The notes under the pieces are model-generated. The model saw only the letters and a list, made by a program, of their open reading frames with translations. It searched no databases and was not told the origin of the DNA. Position numbers and translations under genes: made by a program. Below are positions 13,501 through 23,706 of a stretch of 64,000 bases of DNA, one piece after another. The stretch's first letter is position 1, and each line of letters opens with the position of its first letter. Location: assembly GCA_949316495.1 (NCBI GenBank), contig OX439012.1, positions 9,004,049 to 9,068,048 of the forward strand, given 5' to 3'. This stretch comes from Amphiduros pacificus. Lineage: Eukaryota; Annelida; Polychaeta; Phyllodocida; Hesionidae.

Positions 13501-14318
13501 AGAGGATCACCTACATTTATAAAAATTTCTGGAGTTATTCTATTAAAACAGGATGTTTGAAATTTTGCCCAATCGGCTTTATGAAACTTCCACTTGGGGA
13601 TTCGTTCGTCTGGTGGAGGAAAATGGTTATTTAGAACAATGGGGTAATGATCACTACCCCATTGATCTTCCTCTACTTCCCAGGAATAATCTAAAAATAA
13701 ATTTGGAGTGCACATGGAGAGATCTATTGATGTTAAAGAGCCTGTAGCAGGATGTAAATATGTCGGGGAATCGTCATTCCAAAGACACAAACTATTATTA
13801 TTTAAAAAATCTTCTATTATACGCCCTTTGGCATCTGTATTATTTCTGCCACCCCAAAGATAGTTGTGAGCATTAAAGTCACCAACTAACATATATGGCT
13901 GTGGCAGCTGGGTTATCAAATTATTTAAATCTGTAATATTAACTGGCTCACTAGGTGGTAAATATATTGAACATATAGTTAATGTATTGTGCAGGGTAAC
14001 CCTAACAGCAGAAGCCTGTAGATGAGTATTTAATGTTACTTTACTTTGGGGGATACAGGATTTAACAAAAATAGAAACTCCGCCATGTGCTCGGTCCATA
14101 ATATCAATTGAACCGACTTTATTATAAATCACATATCCCTTAAATGTTGTGGAATTATCTTTGAATTTAGTTTCTTGTAAACAAATTACCGATGCATTAT
14201 ATTTTTGGGCTAATAACTCCAGTTCTGGCCTGTTTGCATCAAATCCTCTACAATTCCATTGTATGATATTGCCGATAGCCATTTTAAGAATAATGAGAAA
14301 AAATATATGATTCAGCAT
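10588..14318 (-). pseudogene. LINE copy C ORF2, one frameshift
   Basis: The 5' part (14318-11994) encodes an apurinic-like endonuclease (IIQWNCRG, LQETKF, VGDFNAHN, GSDHYPI) and the reverse transcriptase (PGPDHIHYQILKHLP, IPKPGK..NNYRPIALTS, VSIFFDLEKAYDTTW, GVPQGSILS, SLFVDDFNLSYRS). The 3' part, in the next frame down to 10588, encodes RNase H (IYTDGSFDD, FSAELHALYLALDHVE, WIPSHIGIHGNEAADQAA) and a C-terminal Cys-His tail (CIGCQRALTIKHILIEC). Comparison with copy D shows a single missing T near 12060 (GTTTCTCGAC against GTTTCTTCGAC), which throws the frame just after the RT domain. Otherwise the gene is open over about 1,240 codons. It would have nicked target DNA and copied the element RNA in place. 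Confidence 0.88.
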
Positions 14319-14320
14319 AA

Positions 14321-15523
14321 TCACTTATTAAGTTTACGATTATGCTTTGAGTGCACAGGAGTAAAATTCATATCTGAAGGATCACCTGTGTCCATCCTTT
14401 CCAAGGATTTACTTCTATTTATCTTACTTTTTACTTGATCTTTGCTTTCTTTTTTGTCTGATTTATGTATTGGTCTATTATTATTGATACTTTTATTATT
14501 GGATGATGTTGAGGGAGTTTGTGAAGAGGGTTTAGTGGATGTTGCTGTTGGTTGAGGTATTACTGGGATAGTGGATGTCGTGGTCTGAGTAGATGTAGCT
14601 GAAGATTTTGAGGTTTTTGTGAAAAAGGAATAATTTTTGTCATCGATTGGCCATGTAATTTCGGTTTGAATTGCTATTGATTTTGTTTCTTTAGTTTTTA
14701 CAGAGCTGGCATAAGATGCCTTTGATGTGTTATAACTTTCTACTCGCTTCCGTGCCTCTGGAAAAGATATATTTTCAGTGTGTCGTATTCGCTGAATTTC
14801 CTTCTCTTTTAAAAAGGAAGGACAATTCCGCGAATACGATGGATGATTGCCTTGGCAATTGACACATTTTATTATATTTGAAGAACAATCGTCTCCACTG
14901 TGCTGAGCAGTACATTTTGGACACGTTTCATTACCTTTACATCGATCAGATCCATGTCCATACCTCTGACACTTGAAGCAGCGCAGAGGGTTTGGAATAA
15001 ATACATCAACTCTAACGTTCAAATATCCAACTTTAATAGATGTTGGAAGCTGCGCTGCTTCAAATGTCAGAATAAACGTATTGATTGGAATTTTGACACC
15101 GTCCTTTTTTATAAATATCCGCTTGCATTGAACAACATCCTGGTCTTTGAGCTCATCCACTATCTCCTCCTCAGAAACTCCCACTAAATCTGGGCATCTG
15201 ATTACTCCTTTTTTATTGTTGAGAGTTTTGTGAGCTGTTATAATAACAGGAACTGTGGCCAACATTCGGCATCGTAGTAGATTGTCCGCATGGCTTTTCC
15301 GCTCAACCTCAATCAATAATTTATTTCCCATCTTTTTAACGGTTTTTGGTACCCCGGCAATGCCTTGTATCCCCTTTGCAATTGCAAAGGGAGACATTTT
15401 TGCCAGGGTATGTTCAGCATCAGAACTTTCCGCAATTAAAAATCTAGGCCATTTTTCTATTTTGTTTGAATCATCGTCGCTGTCTATGTCATTCCTTGGT
15501 CGTTTTTGTTTGTTTTGCGCCAT
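14321..15523 (-). CDS. LINE copy C ORF1, CCHC nucleic-acid chaperone
   Basis: About 400 residues from the Met of MAQNKQKRPRNDIDSDDD. An upstream in-frame Met seven codons earlier is also conserved in copies D and E, so the start is not certain. After an acidic N-terminus and an RRM-like region come three cysteine knuckles: CFKCQRYGHGSDRC, then CPKCTAQHSGDDC, then CVNCQGNHPSYSRNC. These are typical of the RNA-binding ORF1/Gag-like proteins of I-superfamily and Jockey LINEs, which package the element RNA. A basic Ser/Thr-rich tail follows. The stop TGA (14323-14321) lies two bases before an ORF2 ATG, which suggests termination-reinitiation. The frame is intact. Confidence 0.85.
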   Translation of the reverse strand: MAQNKQKRPRNDIDSDDDSNKIEKWPRFLIAESSDAEHTLAKMSPFAIAKGIQGIAGVPKTVKKMGNKLLIEVERKSHADNLLRCRMLATVPVIITAHKTLNNKKGVIRCPDLVGVSEEEIVDELKDQDVVQCKRIFIKKDGVKIPINTFILTFEAAQLPTSIKVGYLNVRVDVFIPNPLRCFKCQRYGHGSDRCKGNETCPKCTAQHSGDDCSSNIIKCVNCQGNHPSYSRNCPSFLKEKEIQRIRHTENISFPEARKRVESYNTSKASYASSVKTKETKSIAIQTEITWPIDDKNYSFFTKTSKSSATSTQTTTSTIPVIPQPTATSTKPSSQTPSTSSNNKSINNNRPIHKSDKKESKDQVKSKINRSKSLERMDTGDPSDMNFTPVHSKHNRKLNK

Positions 15524-15992
15524 GTGTGTTTTTTTATATTTCATCAGTTAGGTCCCCTACCCACCACGGAGCCCAACAAGGGGACGCCTTTCTGGGCCGG
15601 TTACTCCAAGCCCTGACGCCGTGAGGATACCCAACATGACATACTCTAAGAATAAAAACTCCACCCTTTCGGATTTTATTTATATCCCTCGATTGACCCA
15701 ATCAGCAGTAATCTCCTTTCAGCAAATATTTATCAAAAATTTTAAAATTATTCCTAAATTTCAAATACTGAAATTATCATTAATAAAAATCAAATAGCCA
15801 GAATATATTAAAGGAAATATACCACAAGCCGGTTAAATCAGATCCAGGCCTAATCTGATCTGCCTGTCTGGTGAACATTTGGATCCAAGACAGGCGTGTT
15901 GCAACTGGACCGGTATTACTGCCAAACCAGCCCAGTGCTCAGCCCGTCAGGATTCCATATCCTCCCCGACACAGGTTGCATCCCACGGCAAA

Positions 15993-16036
15993 TAAGAATA
16001 GGACATAGGTTATTTAGTGCCTAAAAATGGTAAAAA
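15993..16036 (-). other. Junction between LINE copies C and D
   Basis: Copy C's 5' UTR stops at 15992. About 15 bases of filler (AAGAATAGGACATAG) follow, then TTATTTAGTGCC, which is the end of a second LINE 3' terminus, before the (GAAT)n tail of copy D at 16037-16050. The same double terminus is seen in full in copy E (33716-33806). Confidence 0.7.
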
Positions 16037-16296
16037 TGAATGAATGAATGGTTTCACATTGACACAATAAAGTGCCAAAACAGTAAAAATAGAAACATAA
16101 TATTGACTAGAAACAAAATGTAAAATGTTAATACAATATGTAGATAACACAAGAATTTATCAACTGTGAACAGCATTTATATAATATCAATCAAATATAA
16201 TAAATATGTATAATTTGTTTAAAAGACTTTATCAGTATGATGTTTTGCAGTTCTTGATAAATAAGTCAATGACATAAATAAACAAAAGCTCTGCCC

Positions 16297-19200
16297 TTAA
16301 AACTCATTATAAAGTCCTATGTGAGTTAAAAACGATACTATCACAGAAGTATCTACAGTATCAAATAACGTATGTAAATCTTGTACATTAAAATATTGAG
16401 TTCGTATAATATCAAAATCGATACACTCAATTAAAATATGTTTAATAGTCAAAGCCCTTTGACAACCAATACATTCCGGTTGATCTTCACCTTTAAGCAG
16501 ATAACAGTGTGTCAAATGACTATGTCCTATTCTTATACGGGTTAAAACAGACTCTTCTCTACGGTTAATTCTAATAGCACCTTTAGTTTTGCCTAGAACA
16601 GGCTTAATTTCATGTAATTTATTAAAAATAGCTTCGTTCCAGCGCAACTGCCATTTAGAACGTAAAAAAACAGTAATATATTTCTTAAACTCTGTATATG
16701 GAATAAGTAAATCTATTGGGCGTTTGTCCAATGCTGCTTTGGCAGCTTGGTCAGCGGCCTCATTTCCATGGATTCCAATGTGACTGGGGATCCAATAAAA
16801 ACGTATTTCTTTATTTTCATCTGTACAGAGTCTATGATACCGTTCAAGAATTTTGTAAATAAAGGGATTTTTCCAATCCTTTGCTTTCAATGCTTGTAAA
16901 CAAGACAAAGAATCGGAAAAAATTAAAAATGTTTGATGTGGAGAAGTCTCCACATGATCCAAAGCAAGGTACAAAGCATGTAGTTCTGCAGAAAAAATGG
17001 ATGATTTATATGGCAGACGTTCTGAATAAATATGATTGCCCTTAACAGCAGCTGCAGCAGCCTTCTCATCGTCAAATGATCCATCAGTGTATATACACTG
17101 ATATCCAGTGAAGATAGATTTTATTTCATTATATCTATTTATATACAGGGATGGATCAGTTGAGTATTTCTTAAATTCCGTTATGGCTAAATTAATATTT
17201 AAAGTTTCATAGGTCCATGGAGGTGTTTCTGGATATTGAAATTTAGCTATTTGATTCGGATTTAAATTTAAGGATTGTAAAGATTCCTTGATGCGAATGC
17301 CAAAAGTTGGTATTGTATTTGGTTTATTTTCAAAAAGATCAACATAATTTGGATTGAATATAATATCATGTGCAGGATTGTCTGGACAAGCTGCAATTTT
17401 TGCAGCATACTGAAGGGCAAGCTTTTCTCTTCTTAAATCAAGAGGCAGTTCATCTGCCTCAATTGCCAAGCTATCTGCAGGTGATGTACTAAATGCACCA
17501 AGGCATAATCTTAAACCTTGATTTTGTAATGGATCAAGCATTTTAATATAAGATGGGCGTGCTGATCCATATATCATACACCCATAATCAAGCTTAGAAC
17601 GTACCAGCGCTCTGTATAATTGCAATAAAATATTGCGGTCCCCTCCCCAATTGGTATGGGCAAGAACCCGTAATAAATCCAATGCCTTCTGGCATTTCTT
17701 TTTAACATATTTAATGTGAGGAATAAAAGATAATTTCCTGTCAAAAATAAGTCCTAGAAACTTGGTTTCTTCGACAACAGGTATCCGAGTTTGGCCTAAA
17801 TAAAGATCAGGATCTGGGTGAACCTTCCATTTTTTACAAAAGTGCATACACACAGTTTTCTTTAAAGAAAACTTAAATCTGTTATGATCAGCCCATTCTT
17901 GTAATCTATTTAAATGTTGTTGGAGCTGTCGTTCTATTGTATGCATGCTTGTGGACCTGTAGCTTAAGTTGAAATCATCAACAAAAAGTGAGCAATCTGC
18001 TCCAGGCCTCATACAATCAACAATGCTGTTAATTTTAATAATAAAAAGGGTGACTGATAATATACTTCCCTGTGGAACACCCATTTCCTGATCAAAAGCA
18101 TCAGAAAGTGATGAACCAACTCGGACCCTGAAATGTCTATTTGACAAAAAATTTTGAATAAAAAGGGGTAAACGACCCCTTAATCCCATATCATATAAAT
18201 CGCTCATTATTCCAAATTTCCATGTAGTATCGTACGCTTTCTCTAAATCAAAGAAAATGCTAACCACATGCTCACCTTTTAAAAAACCCTCTCTTATAAA
18301 TGTCTCTAAACGTACCAGGTGGTCAATGGTACTTCGAGTTTTTCTAAAGCCACTCTGTGCAACAGAAATAAAAGCTGCAGTTTCTAAAAACCAAACTAAA
18401 CGCTCATTAATCATTCGCTCCATTGTTTTACAGATACAACTGGTTAAAGCAATGGGGCGATAATTATTTGAATCTGACGAGTCTTTGCCAGGCTTAGGAA
18501 TGGGAATAATAGTGGCTTCACTCCATGAAGGAGGAAAATCACCACTTTCCCAAATGTTATTAAAAATATTTAAAAGATGCCCAAGTGATTGATCAGGGAG
18601 GTGTTTAAGGATTTGGTAGTGAATTTGATCAGGCCCAGGAGCGGTATCATGAGATTTATCCAAAGCAAGTTTCAAATCTTCTATTGTAAATGATTTATTA
18701 TATTCTTCCAAGTTATGAGATGTAAAATTTAGTTGGTTTCTTTCTTTTCTATTTTTTATTTGTTGAAATTTTGCAGAATAATTATTGGATGAGGAATTCT
18801 TAGAAATTGTTTGACCTATTGTGTTACCTATTTCAGTGGGATTTGTAATTAATTGGCCATTATGAGTTAGATGTTTGATCCTTGCTCCACCTCCCTTCCC
18901 CGAAATTTTACGTACCATATCCCAGCATTTTTTAATCGGTGTACACTTATTTAATTTGGAAACATAATCTTTCCAACTTTTTCTTTTGCTTATTTTAATA
19001 ATATAACGGGCTTTAGCTCTTTTTACTCGAAATTGGTGCAAATTATATTGAGTTGGCTGTCGATTAAATTTTTTCAGAGCTTTTTTGCGCTCCTTGACAG
19101 CTTTTTTGCACTCATCATTAAACCAGGGTTTTTCTTTAATTTTAGAATTTGGCTTTGATTTGGGAATACACCCATCAGCAATATCATACAATGTATCTGT

Positions 19201-20020
19201 AAAAACTTGAAGAGGATCATCTACATTGTTAAAAAGTTCTGGAGTTATTTTATTAAAACAGGATGTTTGAAATTTTGCCCAATCGGCTTTATGAAATTTC
19301 CACTCGTTCGTCTGGTGGAGGAAAATGGTTATTTAAAATAATGGGATAATGATCACTACCCCATTGATCTTCCTCTACTTCCCAGGAATAGTCTAAAAAT
19401 AAATTTGGAGTGCACATGGAGAGATCTATTGATGTTAAAGAGCCTGTAGCAGGATGTAAATATGTTGGGGAATCGTCATTCCAAAGGCACAAACTATTAT
19501 TATTTAAAAAATCTTCTATTATACGTCCTTTGGCATCAGTATTATTTCTGCCACCCCAAAGATAGTTGTGTGCATTAAAGTCACCAACTAACATATATGG
19601 CTGTGGCAGTTGGGTTATCAAATTATTTAAATCTGTAATATTAACTGGCTCACTAGGCGGTAAATATATTGAACATATAGTTAATGTATTATGCAGGGTA
19701 ACCCTGACTGCAGAAGCTTGTAAATTAGTATTTAATGTTACTTTACTTTGTGGTATACAGGATTTAACAAAAACAGAAACTCCGCCATGTGCTCGGTCCA
19801 TTGCATCTATTGAACCAACTTTATTATAAGGTACATACCCCTTAAATGTTGTGGAATTATCTTTGAATTTAGTTTCTTGTAAACAAATTACAGATGCGTT
19901 ATATTTTTGGGCTAATAACTCCAGTTCTGGCCTGTTTGCCTCGAATCCTCTACAGTTCCATTGTATGATACTGCTGATAGCCATATTAAAAATAATGAGG
20001 ATAAATATAGGATTTAACAT
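16297..20020 (-). pseudogene. LINE copy D ORF2, one small deletion
   Basis: The first 240 residues (20020-19289) are the endonuclease, ending HFPPPDERVEIS. Copy C has HFPPPDERIPKWKFHKADW at the same place. Copy D lacks 8 bp near 19304 (CCACTCGTTCG against CCACTTGGGGATTCGTTCG), which shifts the frame. Downstream, one uninterrupted frame of more than 960 codons (to 16297) holds the linker, reverse transcriptase (FVDDFNLSYRS), RNase H and C-terminal zinc tail. This is the longest open LINE frame in the window. Confidence 0.88.
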
Positions 20021-20112
20021 AATCATTTAAGTTTATGATTATGTTTTGAGTGAACAGGTGTAAAATGTATATCAAAGGAATCACCTGTGTCCATCCTTTC
20101 TAAGGATTTAGT

Positions 20113-21219
20113 TCAATTTATTTTAGTTTTGCTAAGATCTTTGATTTCTTTTTTGTCTGATTTCTTAACTGGTCTGTTGCTATTTACATTTTTATTGGAT
20201 GATGTGGAGGGAGTTTGTGAAGAGGTTTTAGTGGATTGAACTGTTGGTACATTTATTGCTGGGGTAGTGTGTGTTTGGGTTTGAGTGGATGTTCCTGAAG
20301 ATTTGGAGGTTTTTGAAAAATAGGAATAATTCTTTTCATCGATTGGCCAGGTTATTTCTGTCTGTATTGCTATTGTTTTTGTCTCTTTGGTTTTTAAGGT
20401 GGTAGCATAGGATGTTGTGGAATTATTAAAACTTTCTACACGTTTACGTGCCTCAGGAAAAGAAATGTTCTCAGTGTGGCGTATTCGCTGAATTTCCTTC
20501 TCTTTTAAAAATGAAGGACAATTCCGCGAATACGATGGGTGATTGCCTTGACAATTCACACATTTCATGCTTTCCGAAGAACACTCTTCTCCACTATGCT
20601 GGGCTGTACATTTCGGGCAAGTTATGTTTCCTTTGCATCGATCAGATCCATGTCCATACCTCTGACACTTGAAGCAGCGCAGAGGGTTTGGAATAAAAAC
20701 ATCAACTCGGACGTTTAAATATCCAACTTTAATAGATGTTGGAAGCTGCGCTGCTTCAAATGTCAGAATGAATGTATTAATTGGAATTTTGGCTCCATCC
20801 TTCTTAATAAAAATTCGTTTGCATTGGACAACATCTTGATCTTTTAATTCTTCCACTATTTCCTCTTCAGAAACTCCCACCAGATCTGGGCATCTTATCA
20901 CTCCTTTTTTGTTATTGAGGGTCTTATGAGCTGTTATCAAAACTGGAACTGTGGCCAACATTCGGCATCTTAAAAGATTGTCCGCAAGGCTTTTCCGCTC
21001 AACTTCAATTAATAAACGCGTTCCCATCTTTTTAACTGTTTTCGGCACCCCGGCAATGCCTTGAATCCCCTTTGCAATTGCAAAGGGGGACATTTTTGCC
21101 AGGGTATGTTCAGCATCGGAACTTTCCGCAATTAAAAATCTAGGCCATTTTTCTGTTTTATTTGAATCGTCATCACTGTCTATGTCATTCCTAGGTCGTT
21201 TTTGTTTGTTTTGCGCCAT
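20113..21219 (-). pseudogene. LINE copy D ORF1, premature stop
   Basis: Homologous to copy C ORF1 from MAQNKQKRPRND through the three CCHC knuckles (CFKCQRYGHGSDRC, CPKCTAQHSGEEC, CVNCQGNHPSYSRNC). The reading frame ends at 20113 with TGA, where copies C and E have an Arg codon in the RSKSLERMD / RTKSLERMD stretch. The last 30 or so residues are therefore lost. The knuckles are intact, so the break might not abolish RNA binding. Confidence 0.85.
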
Positions 21220-21772
21220 GTGTGTTATTATATATTTCATCAGTTAGGTCCCCTACCCACCACGGAGCCCAACAAGGGGACGCCTTTCTGGGCCGGTAAC
21301 TCCAAGCCCTGACGCCATGAGGATACCCAACATGACATACTCTTAGAATAAAAACTCCACCCTTTCGGATTTTATTTATATCCCTCGATTGACCCAATCA
21401 GCAGTAATCTCCTTTCAAGAAATATTTATCAAAAATTTATCAATTGTTCCTAAATTTCAAACATTAAAATTGTCATAAATAAAAATCAAATAGCCAGAAT
21501 ATATTCAAGGAAATATACCACAAGCCGATTAAATCAGATCCAGGCCTAATCTGATCTGCCTGTCTGGTGAACATTTGGATCCAAGACAGGCGTGTTGCAA
21601 CTGGACCGGTATTACTGCCAAACCAGCCCAGTGCTCAGCCCGTCAGGATTCCATATCCTCCCCGACACAGGTCGCATCCCACGGCAAACAGGACGCCCCT
21701 TAAGTCGCCTTTTAAGACATGCTGGGGGGCAGTGGGGCTATTCTTTAATCCCCGCACCCACAGGGGAGACAA

Positions 21773-23332
21773 ACAATGAAAGTAAATTTATTTTTTTTTT
21801 TCATTTTCAGTTATTTTCCATGCATTAGGAATGGTTTGCCACAGAAATCTATTGATGAAAATCATTAGGTGGGCATGGTATTGAAATGTATGTAGGCTAA
21901 AGAAACTTATGGAAAACAAATTGCTGAAAATTAGGAAAATTTAATGTGTCATTTTTAACTTCAAAATAACATTAAATTCATCATTGATGTCAATGGGAAT
22001 TAGGGAAAAATGATACATATTTAAAATGTGTAATATGACACGTTTTATTTTTCTCTAAATCAAGGCAATTAAGCTATAAGGTATAAATATGCCATTCTTA
22101 CTGTCCGTAAGAAAATAGCCACCAGGTGGCAGCTCTGAAGCTCCAAAAGTAGCCCAATACCCTATGGTTTACAAACTGTTTTTTGAAACTTAATATATTC
22201 ATCTATGTTTATGTACATTTCCTAGAAAATGCTGGTACTTTCCATATGTGTACATGACTTTTCAAATATCGGTCGATTATCAATAATTTATCATGAAATT
22301 TCCCATTTTCTAAAGGTTTTGATCAATCATATAAATACTGAATTATTAAACTCTAATTTCAATTATCAATAATTCCCATGCCTGACAGTTATATATAATC
22401 AAATCTCGGTGAAATGCTCCAATATTTACATTGATACGGCTCAAGTTATAATAATAAAAGTAGCTCCACAACCCATGTATTTAGAAATATTCTTGAATAC
22501 CTTATATATCTATAAACATATATGCAAAAAAATGCAAGAAAATGGTATTACTTTGTGCAATGTACTTGAACCTTCTTAAATCAATAACCATTCATATTTC
22601 ACACAAAATAGGATATGCATCATTTATTTAATATAATATCTATAAAATGTTCAGATCTGAGCAGCACACTTTACATGGTTTTATAATAAATGTCATTTCA
22701 TTTTTAGATTGATGCAAAAAGGCTAACCATACCAACAGAAAATGTTGAAAGTGGATGAGGAAAGTAAACCAAACAATTAAAAAAGGAATATCGATCAATT
22801 GCACGCTGCTAGAAAACTGCAAGGAATTTGCTGCCAATCTGCACAACACAGCCAGACTACAGGCTCATTCCATATCGACCATGACGATGGGGTTGCAGGT
22901 CATGTCTCAGAATTGGCCAGAAAAAATATATATTGTGCTCAAATGTATAAATAGACAGTATATGCCACTTTATAGATGTCTGTAAACAGTATTCTTGGAT
23001 ATATGGGCCTTCAAAGAGGGTACTCCCTCCCAAGGATCATCCTCGCCTGAATATTTAGCATATTTGGGCATATATTAGAGAACCCTGTCAATGCTATACA
23101 TTCCCAAAAATGCTCATTCTAATAGTTTATGTACAATACTTCATGGAACAAATGTCCTCCTATCCCCTGCTTTCACCAATATTGTGAAATAAGGAGGCAA
23201 AGTCATGAATATATTCAAGAGGTACTAGCCTCGCCAGTGAATTTTAGCATATTTTATGTTTTTAAACCACAAATACACTCACTTTATTGCTGAATAATGC
23301 CATAGGAAAGTTTTTACTGATAAGGGGCGATC
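21773..23332. other. No gene recognised; AT-rich
   Basis: I see no exon with supporting splice sites in this 1.5-kb stretch. A short frame at 22755-22985 lacks any recognisable motif. The phrase AGGCTCATTCCAT (near 22861) recurs at 58521, followed in both places by TCTCAGAATT some 40-60 bases later. A thinly conserved repeat may therefore be present. Confidence 0.35.
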
Positions 23333-23512
23333 CATTTGATTTTTGTGGGGTGGGTGGGAGATTTTGGAGAAAAAAATTTATTCACCCACCCCATTCCAGA
23401 AAAAAAAATTATTCATTCACCCTACCAAAGAAAAACAATTTATTCATCCACCCTACCAAAGAAAAAAAATTTATTCATCCACCTCCTTCCAGTTTTTCTA
23501 TCTTCTATATGG
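23333..23512. repeat. Left terminal repeat of 22-kb unit, with A-rich tandem repeats
   Basis: Starts AGGGGCGATCCATTTGAT and continues TTTTGTGGGGTGGG. The exact inverse complement of these 30 or so bases closes the segment at 45674. On the inner side lie four or so 30-37-bp tandem units of the form AGAAAAAAAATTATTCACCC ACCCC. Similar units, in the same orientation, lie on the inner side of the right end. The units also read as open frames, but these are repeat artefacts. Confidence 0.65.
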
Positions 23513-23706
23513 ATTGCTTGAAATGAAGGATCAGAGTCTGGGGAAGCAACAATCTTCCTACACTACTTTGTGAGAGACCTCTACATTTTTGTATCAGGGA
23601 GAATGGTGAAGCAGAACACTCACCCCTCAACAGTGCCACCTTGTGGTTATTTCCTATAAAACATTTCTTGGGACAGCATTTCTCCCAGACACACACCAAG
23701 CCAACA

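Larger units (their letters stand above)
10316..15992 (-). mobile_element. Nimb-like LINE copy C, nearly full length
   Basis: A 5.7-kb minus-strand non-LTR retrotransposon. In its own 5'-to-3' direction it has a 5' UTR (15992-15524), ORF1 with CCHC knuckles, ORF2 with endonuclease, reverse transcriptase and RNase H, then a 3' UTR and a (GAAT)n tail at 10316-10336. The RNase H domain places it in the I superfamily, and the ORF1 style resembles Nimb elements of molluscs. Compared with copies D and E it lacks the first 80 or so bases of the 5' UTR, so it is slightly 5'-truncated. It is the best preserved copy: ORF1 is open and ORF2 has one frame break. It abuts copy D directly in the same orientation. 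Confidence 0.92.
16008..21772 (-). mobile_element. Nimb-like LINE copy D, full length
   Basis: A 5.75-kb minus-strand copy with a complete 5' UTR (GTCTCCCCTGTGGGTGCGGG at its 5' end near 21769). It has ORF1 (20023-21219 region), ORF2 (16297-20020) and a 3' UTR ending in (GAAT)n plus an extra piece of a second LINE terminus. Its ORF2 5' half and 3' UTR resemble copy E. About 560 bp at the end of ORF2 (roughly 16270-16830) are almost identical to copy C instead, so the copy is a mosaic. Two coding breaks make it non-functional. Confidence 0.92.
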
